From: a virus
IMG/VR virus record: IMGVR_UViG_3300044712_000429
Span: 1-64,000 of that record
DNA length: 64,000 bases
Strand: one strand, 5' to 3'
The notes under the pieces are model-generated. The model was not told where the DNA came from. It searched no databases and saw only the letters and a list, made by a program, of their open reading frames with translations. Both the position numbers and the translations under genes were made by a program. Of the stretch, positions 1 to 6,915 are shown piece by piece (the stretch's first letter is position 1; each line of letters starts with the position of its first letter).

Positions 1-30
1 GTAAGTGATTGATTACAGGAGGGAAATGGG

Positions 31-141
31 AAGAAAGTTCCGAAGTTCCGAAGTTTAGAGATATTCTTACGGAAAAAAGAAAATGATGGCTAGACCCAAG
101 TCGATGTTTGTGTGTAGTGAGAGTTGGGAAATTTCGGAACC
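31..141. repeat. Nested inverted-repeat element, copy A
   Basis: Seen directly: two abutting GTTCCGAA octamers (37-44, 45-52). The arm GTTCCGAAGTTT (45-56) is complementary to AAATTTCGGAAC (129-140) with one G-T pair. Inside it, CCCAA (95-99) pairs with TTGGG (124-128), which abuts the outer arm. The same plan, order and much of the sequence recur at 37533-37649. The conserved nesting suggests either a structured RNA or a cruciform or protein-binding DNA element such as an origin or operator. The direction of any transcript is unknown. Confidence 0.7.
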
Positions 142-332
142 GCGCATCACCTATTACATTAACTCCGTGGAACAATCGCTGTTTTTGACACATATGCCAC
201 TGTGTTAGCGACGGTACACGAAACTCCATGTCAATCGCTTAAAACAGTATGAACACTTCATGCTCTGTTTCGGCGACGTACCACCACAATGTTCGCAGTA
301 CTTCATTGCTGAACCTCCATTCACCCATGTGG

Positions 333-399
333 GTTGGTGAGCAGCCTACCCTCGGCCTCGGTGGGGCTATAGGAATCTATCTGGCCTCTGCTCACCAAC
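333..399. repeat. Long hairpin with 12-bp stem
   Basis: GTTGGTGAGCAG (333-344) is perfectly complementary to CTGCTCACCAAC (388-399). The 43-nt loop can fold further (AGCC..CC against GG..GGGCT). No gene overlaps it convincingly. It lies just beyond the terminator of the left minus-strand unit. It could be part of a small RNA or a regulatory structure; function unknown. Confidence 0.55.
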
Positions 400-439
400 A
401 CGCACGGAATCCCATGAAGTCCTGGCCCTGTAACCGGCC

Positions 440-476
440 AGCAAATAAAAACGGGAGTGAGCTTGCGCCCACTCCC
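440..476 (-). terminator. Rho-independent terminator of the left minus-strand unit
   Basis: Read on the minus strand, a 7-bp GC-rich stem GGGAGTG/CACTCCC (453-459 with 470-476, 10-nt loop) is followed at once by CGTTTTTATTT. It sits 9 bases beyond the stop of the 485-1324 gene, so it should end transcription of the two-gene minus-strand unit. Confidence 0.85.
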
Positions 477-484
477 TGTGCTGC

Positions 485-1324
485 TTAGCCGGTGATCACC
501 TCACCGGCCTTGTTGGTGCGACGGAGCTTGCGCTCCTTCTTCTCAACCGGCGCCTCGGCCAACCCCTCGGCAATGCGCTTCGCGGCTTCGGCATTCGCCA
601 GAGCCAGCTTCGTTGCGTGCGGCACGCTGTCGGCTGTGGGCACGAACGTCTGTACCGCATCGCCGTCGATGTCGCCCTCACCGCTGTGCACGTGATCCGC
701 TTCGTTGTGCGCCAGCGCCTCCACGGTCTCGATGTCCTGCTTGAGCAAGCCAAGCTCACCGAGGTAGAGCATCACGTTGCTATACGTGAGGATGCGTGCA
801 CGCTCACGGACCAGGGCCGCGAGCACTGACTCGGCCTTTACCTCCATGTCGGTGTCGCTGCCCGACGCGCTGTAGAACAACGTCTTGGCGTGGAGCGAAG
901 CCTGCTGCTCGGCCTCGAACTGGCTCTGTGCTGATGTGAGCGCCGCCTTCTGGATCGTTTCGGCATCGACGCCGCTGAACTCGGCTGCGAGACGCAACTG
1001 CTTGGCGTCCATCAACCGACGCATGGTCGGCTCGATTTCGATGTCGATGACGATGCCCAGGCAGTCACCAGCGGCAACCAGCTTGCTGAGCTGCTCAGCC
1101 GCTTCGATGGCGCGACCTTCAGCCAGCTTGTGGGCCTTACCGTTTTCCACGTCGGAGGCACGGTCGTTGTAACCCGCTTGCCGCAACTGGTGAATCGTAT
1201 TGGCGATACGACTGTGGGTGACGCTGGCCGAGAGCAGGCGCTGCTTGGCACCGAACATCAGCGCGGAGAGGGCCGAGCGAATGCCACGCTCGGAGTTGAG
1301 GGCGAGAACTTGGGAGAGTTTCAT
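485..1324 (-). CDS. Hypothetical protein (279 aa), left minus-strand unit
   Basis: I do not recognise this protein. It is predicted soluble and mainly helical, with many Ala, Glu, Lys and Leu residues, an acidic middle stretch (around residues 230-245) and a basic Lys/Arg tail. It has no membrane segment and no obvious catalytic motif. The start at 1324 is chosen because AAAGGAATCACC precedes the ATG; an upstream in-frame start lacks a comparable site. It follows the 67-aa gene at 1410-1613 on the same strand and ends at a strong terminator, so the two probably form a short operon transcribed away from the late genes. A strongly expressed accessory or DNA-associated protein is possible but not shown. 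Confidence 0.8.
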   Translation of the reverse strand: MKLSQVLALNSERGIRSALSALMFGAKQRLLSASVTHSRIANTIHQLRQAGYNDRASDVENGKAHKLAEGRAIEAAEQLSKLVAAGDCLGIVIDIEIEPTMRRLMDAKQLRLAAEFSGVDAETIQKAALTSAQSQFEAEQQASLHAKTLFYSASGSDTDMEVKAESVLAALVRERARILTYSNVMLYLGELGLLKQDIETVEALAHNEADHVHSGEGDIDGDAVQTFVPTADSVPHATKLALANAEAAKRIAEGLAEAPVEKKERKLRRTNKAGEVITG

Positions 1325-1409
1325 GGTGATTCCTTTCGAGATGTGTGATGGATGGGTGATGCGCCCCATGCGGGGTACTGCTCAACAAGCCGGTTTCCCG
1401 GCCTGCTGC

Positions 1410-1613
1410 CTACGACTCCAGGTTGCGGTGATACGTGTAGCTGGTGGCAACACCGCTGAAGAACTTCGGCACGTTGGAGAGGCCGCGACCGATGGCGACG
1501 CTGAGCGGCTCTTCGCCGGACTGGGCGTTGGGCTTCCGCGAGCGGTTCGCTTCACGCATCTGAGCGAGTGTGGGACGCAGGTTGTTGCTGACGGTGGTGG
1601 ACTTGGCAGACAT
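1410..1613 (-). CDS. Small hypothetical protein (67 aa)
   Basis: This small basic protein has many Ser, Asn and Arg residues and no membrane segment or known motif. The start at 1613 is supported by AAAGGAAATGCC directly before the ATG, almost the same leader as its downstream neighbour at 1324 (AAAGGAATCACC), which argues that both are translated and co-regulated. It is the first gene of a two-gene minus-strand unit whose promoter should lie in the repeat-rich region 1640-2000. Function unknown. Confidence 0.65.
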   Translation of the reverse strand: MSAKSTTVSNNLRPTLAQMREANRSRKPNAQSGEEPLSVAIGRGLSNVPKFFSGVATSYTYHRNLES

Positions 1614-1806
1614 GGCATTTCCTTTCGTAGTGGGAGAGGTTGATGAACCACTCAAACCTGAGCGATTCACCGCTGTTACAGGCCGCGACGAGGAACGAGG
1701 AGCTAGAACTATTCGACGCTGGAGACAAGGGCTGTGGTGTCTGCTGAATCCGAATCCGAAGTGGGGTGGGCCAAGTAGGAAGGTGGGGGAGGGATACCCC
1801 TCGACT

Positions 1807-1940
1807 ATATTTTTCAGTTCCTACGGACAATATGACAACGGCACATTTCCATACATTTTTCAGTTCCTACGGACAATATGACAACGGCACATTTCCATAT
1901 ATTTTTCAGTTCCTACAGGTAATATGACAATGTCACGTTG
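1807..1940. repeat. 46-bp tandem repeat, about 2.8 copies
   Basis: A unit beginning ATTTTTCAGTTCCTACGGAC and containing AATATGACAACGGCACATTTCCAT starts at 1809, 1855 and 1901, an exact 46-bp period. The first two copies are identical over almost the whole unit; the third diverges after TTCCTAC. It lies in the divergent region between the left minus-strand unit and the late operon. Read on the minus strand, each copy has a TTGTCA/TTGTCC-like hexamer followed by an AT-rich stretch. Repeated promoters or an operator array are the likeliest roles (inference). Confidence 0.85.
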
Positions 1941-1977
1941 TCCTATCATCTGAAGGTCTCTGATACACTCTCGCGCA
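1938..1977 (+). promoter_or_regulatory. Late-operon promoter with extended -10
   Basis: TTGTCC (1938-1943) is followed 17 bases later by TGATAC, which can also be read as the extended -10 TGATACACT (1961-1969). The 20-mer CTCTGATACACTCTCGCGCA (1958-1977) recurs exactly at 6507-6526 in front of another late gene. A 20-base identity in two intergenic spots supports a phage promoter. It would drive the terminase genes. Confidence 0.65.
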
Positions 1978-2053
1978 ATCCGAACCCACCCACCCCTGTC
2001 GGAGAAACGAAGTCACTCAATATTTTTTGCAATTTTTTACAGGGAACATGCTG

Positions 2054-2521
2054 ATGGCATCCACTAGGAAACGCAGCGCCGTACTGACTCCGATGCAGGA
2101 GACCTACGCCGAGGGCGTACTTGACGGCAAATCCAAGTCGCAAGCGGCTCGTGATGCGGGTACAACCCCTGCTGCCGTAGAGCGTTTCAACACATCAGCG
2201 GCGGTGCAGGCTCATCTCGCCCAACAGCGAGCGGCAATCCAAGACGCAACGATGCTCAAGCGTGTGGACATCCTTGACGGCATCCTCGAAGCCATCGAGC
2301 GCGCCAAGCTGATGGCTGAACCGGCCACTGAGATCAAGGGTTGGGTGGAAATCTCGAAAATCCTCGGCTTCCAGGAGCCTGAAGTGAAGCGCAAGCAGCT
2401 CAGCACCAACGCAACGATGCTCCAAGACCGCTTGCTGCACATGTCCACGGCTGATCTGCTTGAGCTGGCGGCAGGGAACATGGCTCCGTTGGAGGGTGAG
2501 TTCCGTGTCGAAACCGACTAA
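2054..2521 (+). CDS. terS: Terminase small subunit
   Basis: First gene of the late operon and directly before the large terminase. The 155-aa protein has an N-terminal helix-turn-helix-like region (Lys/Arg-rich start, then about residues 10-55 with a 'QAARDAG..PAAVERF' helix pair) that fits the DNA-binding part of phage small terminases. A helical middle and C-terminus would form the ring oligomer. It should recognise the packaging site and hand DNA to the large subunit. Start: AGGGA (2041-2045) stands 8 bases from the ATG at 2054; the ATG at 2048 is too close. Its end overlaps the large terminase start by 17 bases, suggesting translational coupling. Identification rests on position and fold-like features. 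Confidence 0.8.
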   Translation: MASTRKRSAVLTPMQETYAEGVLDGKSKSQAARDAGTTPAAVERFNTSAAVQAHLAQQRAAIQDATMLKRVDILDGILEAIERAKLMAEPATEIKGWVEISKILGFQEPEVKRKQLSTNATMLQDRLLHMSTADLLELAAGNMAPLEGEFRVETD

Positions 2522-4229
2522 GAAGACCAAACCGGCCCAGTCCGCAGCGCCCCCGGTCGAAGAACTCCCGATCCCGAAGGCAGTCCGCACCCTCCCGGGC
2601 GACAAGGACATTCCCACAGATGACGTAGAGATTTACGTCCCACCGAAGTTCGACAAGGCGGCGGCTGACGCTCATCCGGCCAAGGAACTGGCCTCCCGCG
2701 TGCTCGCAGCGCGCCACCTGATGCCGTTCATCAAGCGTTATCGCCCAAAGTACCAAGCCGGTTGGGTCCACGAGGACATCTGTCGCCGCCTGGAACGCTT
2801 TGTGAAGGACGTGGAAGCCGGGAAAGAGCCTCGGATGCTGCTGATGATGCCGCCACGCGGTGGTAAGAGCGAGATCGGCTCACGTCACTTCCCTGCGTGG
2901 GTTCTCGGTCACCATCCTGACTGGGAAATCATCGCGGCATCCCACACCTCATCCCTGTCCCTGTCCTTCAGTCGCTACATCCGAGACCTTCTGCGTGATC
3001 CGTCCTACCACGATGTATTCCCGAATACTCACCTTGACCCCACCAGCCAGTCCGTCGAGAAATGGAACACTACTGAGGCCGGTGGCTATCTGTCTGCTGG
3101 CGTGGGTACTGGCATTACTGGTCGCGGCGCGCATATTCTTCTACTCGATGACTTGGTAAAGGACATCGAGGCAGCGGACTCCACGACGATTCGAGACAAC
3201 ACGTGGGAGTGGTACATCTCCACCGCCTACACTCGCCTCGCTCCCGGTGGTGGCGTGCTCGGCATCATGACGTGGTGGAACGACGATGACTGGGCGGGTC
3301 GAATCCAGCAAGTCATGGCCTCCGGCGAGGGTGACAAGTTCGAGATCGTGAAGTACCCGGCGATCAACGAACGTGGTGACGAGTACCTCCTCGCCGACGA
3401 CCACATCATTGAAATCCTTCCCGGTCACCCTGTGCCCGAGGGTGCGAAGCTCACGCGACCCCACAACACCGCGCTCCATCCCGCTCGCTACACCACCGAG
3501 GCGATGCTGCGCATCAAGCGGAACCTCACCGCTGCCGGTCAGGTGCGTATCTGGTCAGCCCTGTACCAGCAGAACCCCGCGCCGGACGAAGGTATCACCT
3601 TCAAGAAGGAGATGTTCCGCTACTACACGGCACCGCCACCGCGCAAGGGTCGGACGATTGCGCAGTCATGGGACTTCGCCATCACCACGGACACGCAGAA
3701 CGACTGGACGGTCGGCACCACCCTCATGGAGGACGAGTTCAGCAACATCTACGTGCTTGACGTGAACCGCTTCCGCTCCGGTGACGGCGAGTTCATCGTG
3801 GAGGAGATATTGAACTACGCCCGGCAGTGGGATGCGGACTTGCTCGGCTTCGAGGATGGGCAAATCTGGAAGTCGATCTTCAGCACCTTCGAGCGCCGCT
3901 GCGTCGAGCGCAAGCAATTCCCGGTCTATGAGATTCTGCAGCCCCTCACTGACAAGATGGTGCGCGCTGGCCCTCTGAAAGGTCGCATGCAAATCGGAAA
4001 GGTGCTCTTCCACAAAGGGATGCCGTGGTATCGAGACCTTGAGCATGAAATGCTGCGCTTCCCGGGAGGCAAGCACGACGACCAAGTGGACTCGCTCAGT
4101 TGGGGTGTGCGTACGCTGCTGACACGCGGCACTCCGAAGGTGGTTGATGAAGCCCCGACGAAGGTTGAGAGCTGGATGAAGCGCCTGTTCGCCAAGCACA
4201 GCGGCGGCGCTGGTCACATGAGTGCGTGA
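2505..4229 (+). CDS. terL: Terminase large subunit
   Basis: ATP-driven DNA packaging motor and nuclease (574 aa). The ATPase domain shows a Walker A loop PPRGGKS around residues 115-122 and a hydrophobic strand ending in two Asp (Walker B, about residue 214). The C-terminal nuclease domain has acidic residues in WDFAITTD (about 389), FEDGQ (about 449) and HDDQVDSLSW (about 524), the usual RNase H-like metal site. GTG at 2505 is chosen because GGAGGG lies 8 bases upstream. The family usually works at the portal, so the portal gene at 6916 is its partner. The packaging type (headful or cohesive end) cannot be told from this sequence alone. Confidence 0.95.
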   Translation: MSKPTKKTKPAQSAAPPVEELPIPKAVRTLPGDKDIPTDDVEIYVPPKFDKAAADAHPAKELASRVLAARHLMPFIKRYRPKYQAGWVHEDICRRLERFVKDVEAGKEPRMLLMMPPRGGKSEIGSRHFPAWVLGHHPDWEIIAASHTSSLSLSFSRYIRDLLRDPSYHDVFPNTHLDPTSQSVEKWNTTEAGGYLSAGVGTGITGRGAHILLLDDLVKDIEAADSTTIRDNTWEWYISTAYTRLAPGGGVLGIMTWWNDDDWAGRIQQVMASGEGDKFEIVKYPAINERGDEYLLADDHIIEILPGHPVPEGAKLTRPHNTALHPARYTTEAMLRIKRNLTAAGQVRIWSALYQQNPAPDEGITFKKEMFRYYTAPPPRKGRTIAQSWDFAITTDTQNDWTVGTTLMEDEFSNIYVLDVNRFRSGDGEFIVEEILNYARQWDADLLGFEDGQIWKSIFSTFERRCVERKQFPVYEILQPLTDKMVRAGPLKGRMQIGKVLFHKGMPWYRDLEHEMLRFPGGKHDDQVDSLSWGVRTLLTRGTPKVVDEAPTKVESWMKRLFAKHSGGAGHMSA

Positions 4230-4236
4230 GGAAGAG

Positions 4237-6264
4237 ATGTCCACATTGAGCAAGCGTTACCTTGGCACCCAGGTTGATGTCCTCATCAAAGCGGACTTGC
4301 TCACGCGCCCGAAGGACGAGCTGCCGTACTACACCACAGTGGTTGCGGTCGACGGCGTCACCGTGCTAGTGAAAAAGCAGGACAGCGTCAAGACCCTCAT
4401 CGAGCTTCCGACACCCGCCTACGACTTCCAGTTCATGCCGGTCGGGAACAGGATTCCAAGCACGGCTACCACCATCGACGCCACCAAGGACTACCGGCAA
4501 GGTCTCTCACGAGACAGCGTCGACGGTCAGCTCGAACCCTCTACCGGCGTCCCCACGGTCATGCACGGCACGTTCGAAGCCAGCCCCACGGTCACATACA
4601 AGAGCGGGGTGGGTCACGTCGGCTCATCGAGCTGGTTCGGCAGTACGGATCATGTGATCTCGTGGAATGGCATCGGCACCATGGACGGCTGCGGGAACGA
4701 CTACCGTGCGTACCGTGAGCTACAGCTCAGTCAGGCGTATATCAACCCGACGTACGAACCGAACTATTTCCATGCGAACGACAGGAGTCAGCCGCCTGAT
4801 GGCACACACCTCCTCGGCGACAAACCCTACATCCGTGAGAACCCTGACAACCCACCCATCAAGATCATGGACAGGAACACCTCGGTCTTCCGCGACGGCC
4901 AGTTCGTCTACAAGGCCACGTGGCCCGTGCTCGCCGCGTGCGAGGTGAAGGTGACCGAGGGTGGTGTGGACAAGTTCTACCTGCGCGTCCTCTGCGGTCG
5001 CTGGTTCTCGCCACCTGAGAAGTTCACCCCGGTGCAAGGGGATGACGCCTACTTCTTCGAGGCATACACGCTCTCAGGGTTCTACCTCTACGTGCAGAGC
5101 GCCACGGGGTGGGAGCTGAAGATCATCGAGATACCGGCGCTGACGGCGCACCCGAGCTACTCCACCGAGAGCTTCATGGCCCAGGCGCCCCACTTCTCTC
5201 CGGACGGCTCCGTCGCAGTCGGGATCATCGAGACAGGCTTGGGCGGTGTGCCGAACATCAGCCAGCAGTTCTACGAGGGGAAGCTGGTCACGAAGACACA
5301 GGCGTGGGTCTTCAAGATTGACGTGGCGGCTGGTACATGCACCCTCACCGAACCTGCCAGCACCTACACGTTCACCGCAAGCGGCACAAACACCAGCGAC
5401 AGCACCAGCTACAGCTACGTCCGCGAGCAAGTGCTGGCGGTGTATCCGGACAGCTCATCGTCCATCAAGAAGATCGTGAAGACGGAGACCCTGTCCACGG
5501 TGAAGAACATCACCGACAACCAGAAGGCGAACGCGGCCACTACACCTGTCATCGCCTACGGCGAGGAGGGTACGATTCAGGTGGCGAACATCCAGCAGCT
5601 CATCATGAACAGGCTAGGTGAGTTGCAGGCGGCGTTCTTTGCTTCGAGACCTCTCGCCACCGCAGCGGACATGATCGGCGTCACCTGTAACGCCCAGTAC
5701 CCAACGTCGGATAACCACGAGACAGGGAACCCAAGCGCCTACAGCTACATTCCTGAACCGGCAGACACGGTGGTTCTCTGCACCTTCGAACTGTCCACGG
5801 GGTTGATCACGAGCAACACCACGACGCTTGCGGCTGGCTGGAAGAGTACGGATTACGGCCCTAGCAACCTCGGTATCTGCGGCAAGACATCGCTGACGAA
5901 TCCGAACCAGACCACTACCGTGACGAAGTCGGTGAGCATCAACGCCTTCAACACCGTGGTCTCCACGACCCCTGCGGTAGAAGTCACCACGACAGGCGGG
6001 CAAGAGGTCGTCATGCGCGGAGCAGGGTGGATTGCGTCGGCATACGCTGTCGGCGCGACGGTGGGTTTCACCCCGTCGATACCGATTGAGATTGACCGCT
6101 CGTGGCAGGCGAACACCGCCGCCTCGTCCACCACCGGGAGTCTCACCATCGAGTCTCTGGTCGTGGTTGCAGCAGACCCGAGGAAGGGTGCTGCTATCGT
6201 GAAGAACCAGACCACCAACGCACTCAGCTACGTCGGCATCTCTGAACCTTCGGGAGGATTTTGA
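4237..6264 (+). CDS. Unknown 675-aa late protein between terminase and portal
   Basis: I do not recognise this protein. It is Thr/Ser/Gly/Val-rich with alternating beta-like stretches and no membrane segment or signal peptide. Segments such as 'HFSPDGSVAVGI' (about residue 330) resemble beta-propeller blades. The start at 4237 follows GAGGAAGAG, just beyond the large terminase stop. Its place between the terminase and the portal, inside the packed late operon, suggests a particle component such as an adsorption or tail-associated protein. No enzymatic motif is visible. The next gene starts on its stop codon (TGATG), so they are co-translated. Confidence 0.85.
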   Translation: MSTLSKRYLGTQVDVLIKADLLTRPKDELPYYTTVVAVDGVTVLVKKQDSVKTLIELPTPAYDFQFMPVGNRIPSTATTIDATKDYRQGLSRDSVDGQLEPSTGVPTVMHGTFEASPTVTYKSGVGHVGSSSWFGSTDHVISWNGIGTMDGCGNDYRAYRELQLSQAYINPTYEPNYFHANDRSQPPDGTHLLGDKPYIRENPDNPPIKIMDRNTSVFRDGQFVYKATWPVLAACEVKVTEGGVDKFYLRVLCGRWFSPPEKFTPVQGDDAYFFEAYTLSGFYLYVQSATGWELKIIEIPALTAHPSYSTESFMAQAPHFSPDGSVAVGIIETGLGGVPNISQQFYEGKLVTKTQAWVFKIDVAAGTCTLTEPASTYTFTASGTNTSDSTSYSYVREQVLAVYPDSSSSIKKIVKTETLSTVKNITDNQKANAATTPVIAYGEEGTIQVANIQQLIMNRLGELQAAFFASRPLATAADMIGVTCNAQYPTSDNHETGNPSAYSYIPEPADTVVLCTFELSTGLITSNTTTLAAGWKSTDYGPSNLGICGKTSLTNPNQTTTVTKSVSINAFNTVVSTTPAVEVTTTGGQEVVMRGAGWIASAYAVGATVGFTPSIPIEIDRSWQANTAASSTTGSLTIESLVVVAADPRKGAAIVKNQTTNALSYVGISEPSGGF

Positions 6265-6512
6265 TGACCACCACTGTGACGAACTGGTCGCTTGACTATG
6301 AGCAGCTCCCCGGCTGTCGCTTGAACCTGAATGCATTCCGCTTCTTTGGTGTGCATCCGAACGAGACCGGCACCTACGTGCTGTCACACCCTGGTCGAGG
6401 TGGGATTCTGGTGCGCGGAGGGACGAAGACAGACCTCACAACGAAGGTCGGGGACTTCCCGGCAGACCTGAAAGCGGTAACACAACCCTTGTTTACACGC
6501 AAGAAACTCTGA
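6264..6512 (+). CDS. Small late hypothetical protein (82 aa)
   Basis: The ATG overlaps the stop of the preceding 675-aa gene, with GGGAGG about 8 bases upstream, so translation is coupled. The product is a small soluble protein of mixed composition with no membrane segment or motif that I recognise. It is followed by the second copy of the extended -10 promoter motif, so it ends the first late subunit. It may act with the 675-aa protein. Confidence 0.75.
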   Translation: MTTTVTNWSLDYEQLPGCRLNLNAFRFFGVHPNETGTYVLSHPGRGGILVRGGTKTDLTTKVGDFPADLKAVTQPLFTRKKL

Positions 6513-6530
6513 TACACTCTCGCGCACTCT
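6489..6530 (+). promoter_or_regulatory. Internal late promoter, second copy of the 20-mer
   Basis: CTCTGATACACTCTCGCGCA at 6507-6526 is identical to the copy at 1958-1977. TTGTTT (6489-6494) is 18 bases from TACACT. The gap between the 82-aa gene and the ferritin-like gene is only 36 bases and is nearly filled by the motif, so a promoter for 6549 onward is likely. Confidence 0.6.
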
Positions 6531-6548
6531 GACAAGGGGAACACCCAC

Positions 6549-6908
6549 ATGGCTGCTGGCGAACTCGTAGGGCGCTGCTTTCACGCACGCACCATCGCCC
6601 ACATTCTTCATTTGAAGACGCGCTCTTTTGCAGCCCATAAGGCACTAAACGAGTTCTACGACGCCATCGTCCCGCTGACCGACAGCTTTGCCGAGGCGTA
6701 CCAGGGTGAGTACGGTCTCATCGAAGACTATCCGGTCAAGTTCGCGTCATACTCTGACGCTCTCGTATTGCTCTCTGAGCTGAACGACTGGATCGCGGCG
6801 AACCGCTTCGACTGCTGCGACAAGGGTGACACGTATCTGCAAAACATCATTGACGAGATCGTCGCCTTGATCAGCAGCACCACCTACAAACTGAAATTCC
6901 TCAAGTGA
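6549..6908 (+). CDS. Ferritin/Dps-like helical protein (DUF5856-like)
   Basis: A 119-aa all-helical protein. Its N-terminal half has His and acidic residues in the spacing typical of Dps/ferritin-like phage proteins ('FHARTIAHILHLKTRSFAAHKAL', then a Tyr/Asp/Glu-rich second helix). From memory this matches the phage family DUF5856, thought to adopt a ferritin-like four-helix fold; iron binding is not established. It has its own promoter-like motif immediately upstream and sits 7 bases before the portal gene. Possible roles are metal handling, DNA protection or a structural role in the head. The family match is moderately sure; the function is inferred. Confidence 0.7.
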   Translation: MAAGELVGRCFHARTIAHILHLKTRSFAAHKALNEFYDAIVPLTDSFAEAYQGEYGLIEDYPVKFASYSDALVLLSELNDWIAANRFDCCDKGDTYLQNIIDEIVALISSTTYKLKFLK

Positions 6909-6915
6909 GCTGACC

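Larger units (their letters stand above)
1..484. other. Left non-coding flank
   Basis: No convincing gene is seen in this 484-base stretch. A plus-strand open frame at 249-488 has no ribosome-binding site and no recognisable composition, so it is rejected. What the stretch does hold is listed separately: a nested inverted-repeat element (31-141), a long hairpin (333-399) and a minus-strand terminator (440-476). A TTGACA hexamer at about 187 has no well-placed -10 partner. Confidence 0.6.
1614..2053. other. Divergent control region before the late operon
   Basis: 440 bases without a supported gene separate the minus-strand unit from the plus-strand late genes. It contains the 46-bp tandem repeat (1807-1940) and the extended -10 motif at 1958-1977. 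The run from about 1640 to 1800 is GC-rich and shows nothing recognisable beyond a short GGGG/CCCC stem near 1785-1799. Confidence 0.6.

Noticed and set aside
249-488. 79-aa plus-strand open frame in the left flank
   Set aside because: It has no ribosome site, reads through a hairpin and the minus-strand terminator, and has a composition unlike the phage's proteins.
1807-1940. CRISPR-like array
   Set aside because: The units are tandem without unique spacers, and no cas1/cas2 genes are present; the Cas4-like nuclease stands with replication genes.
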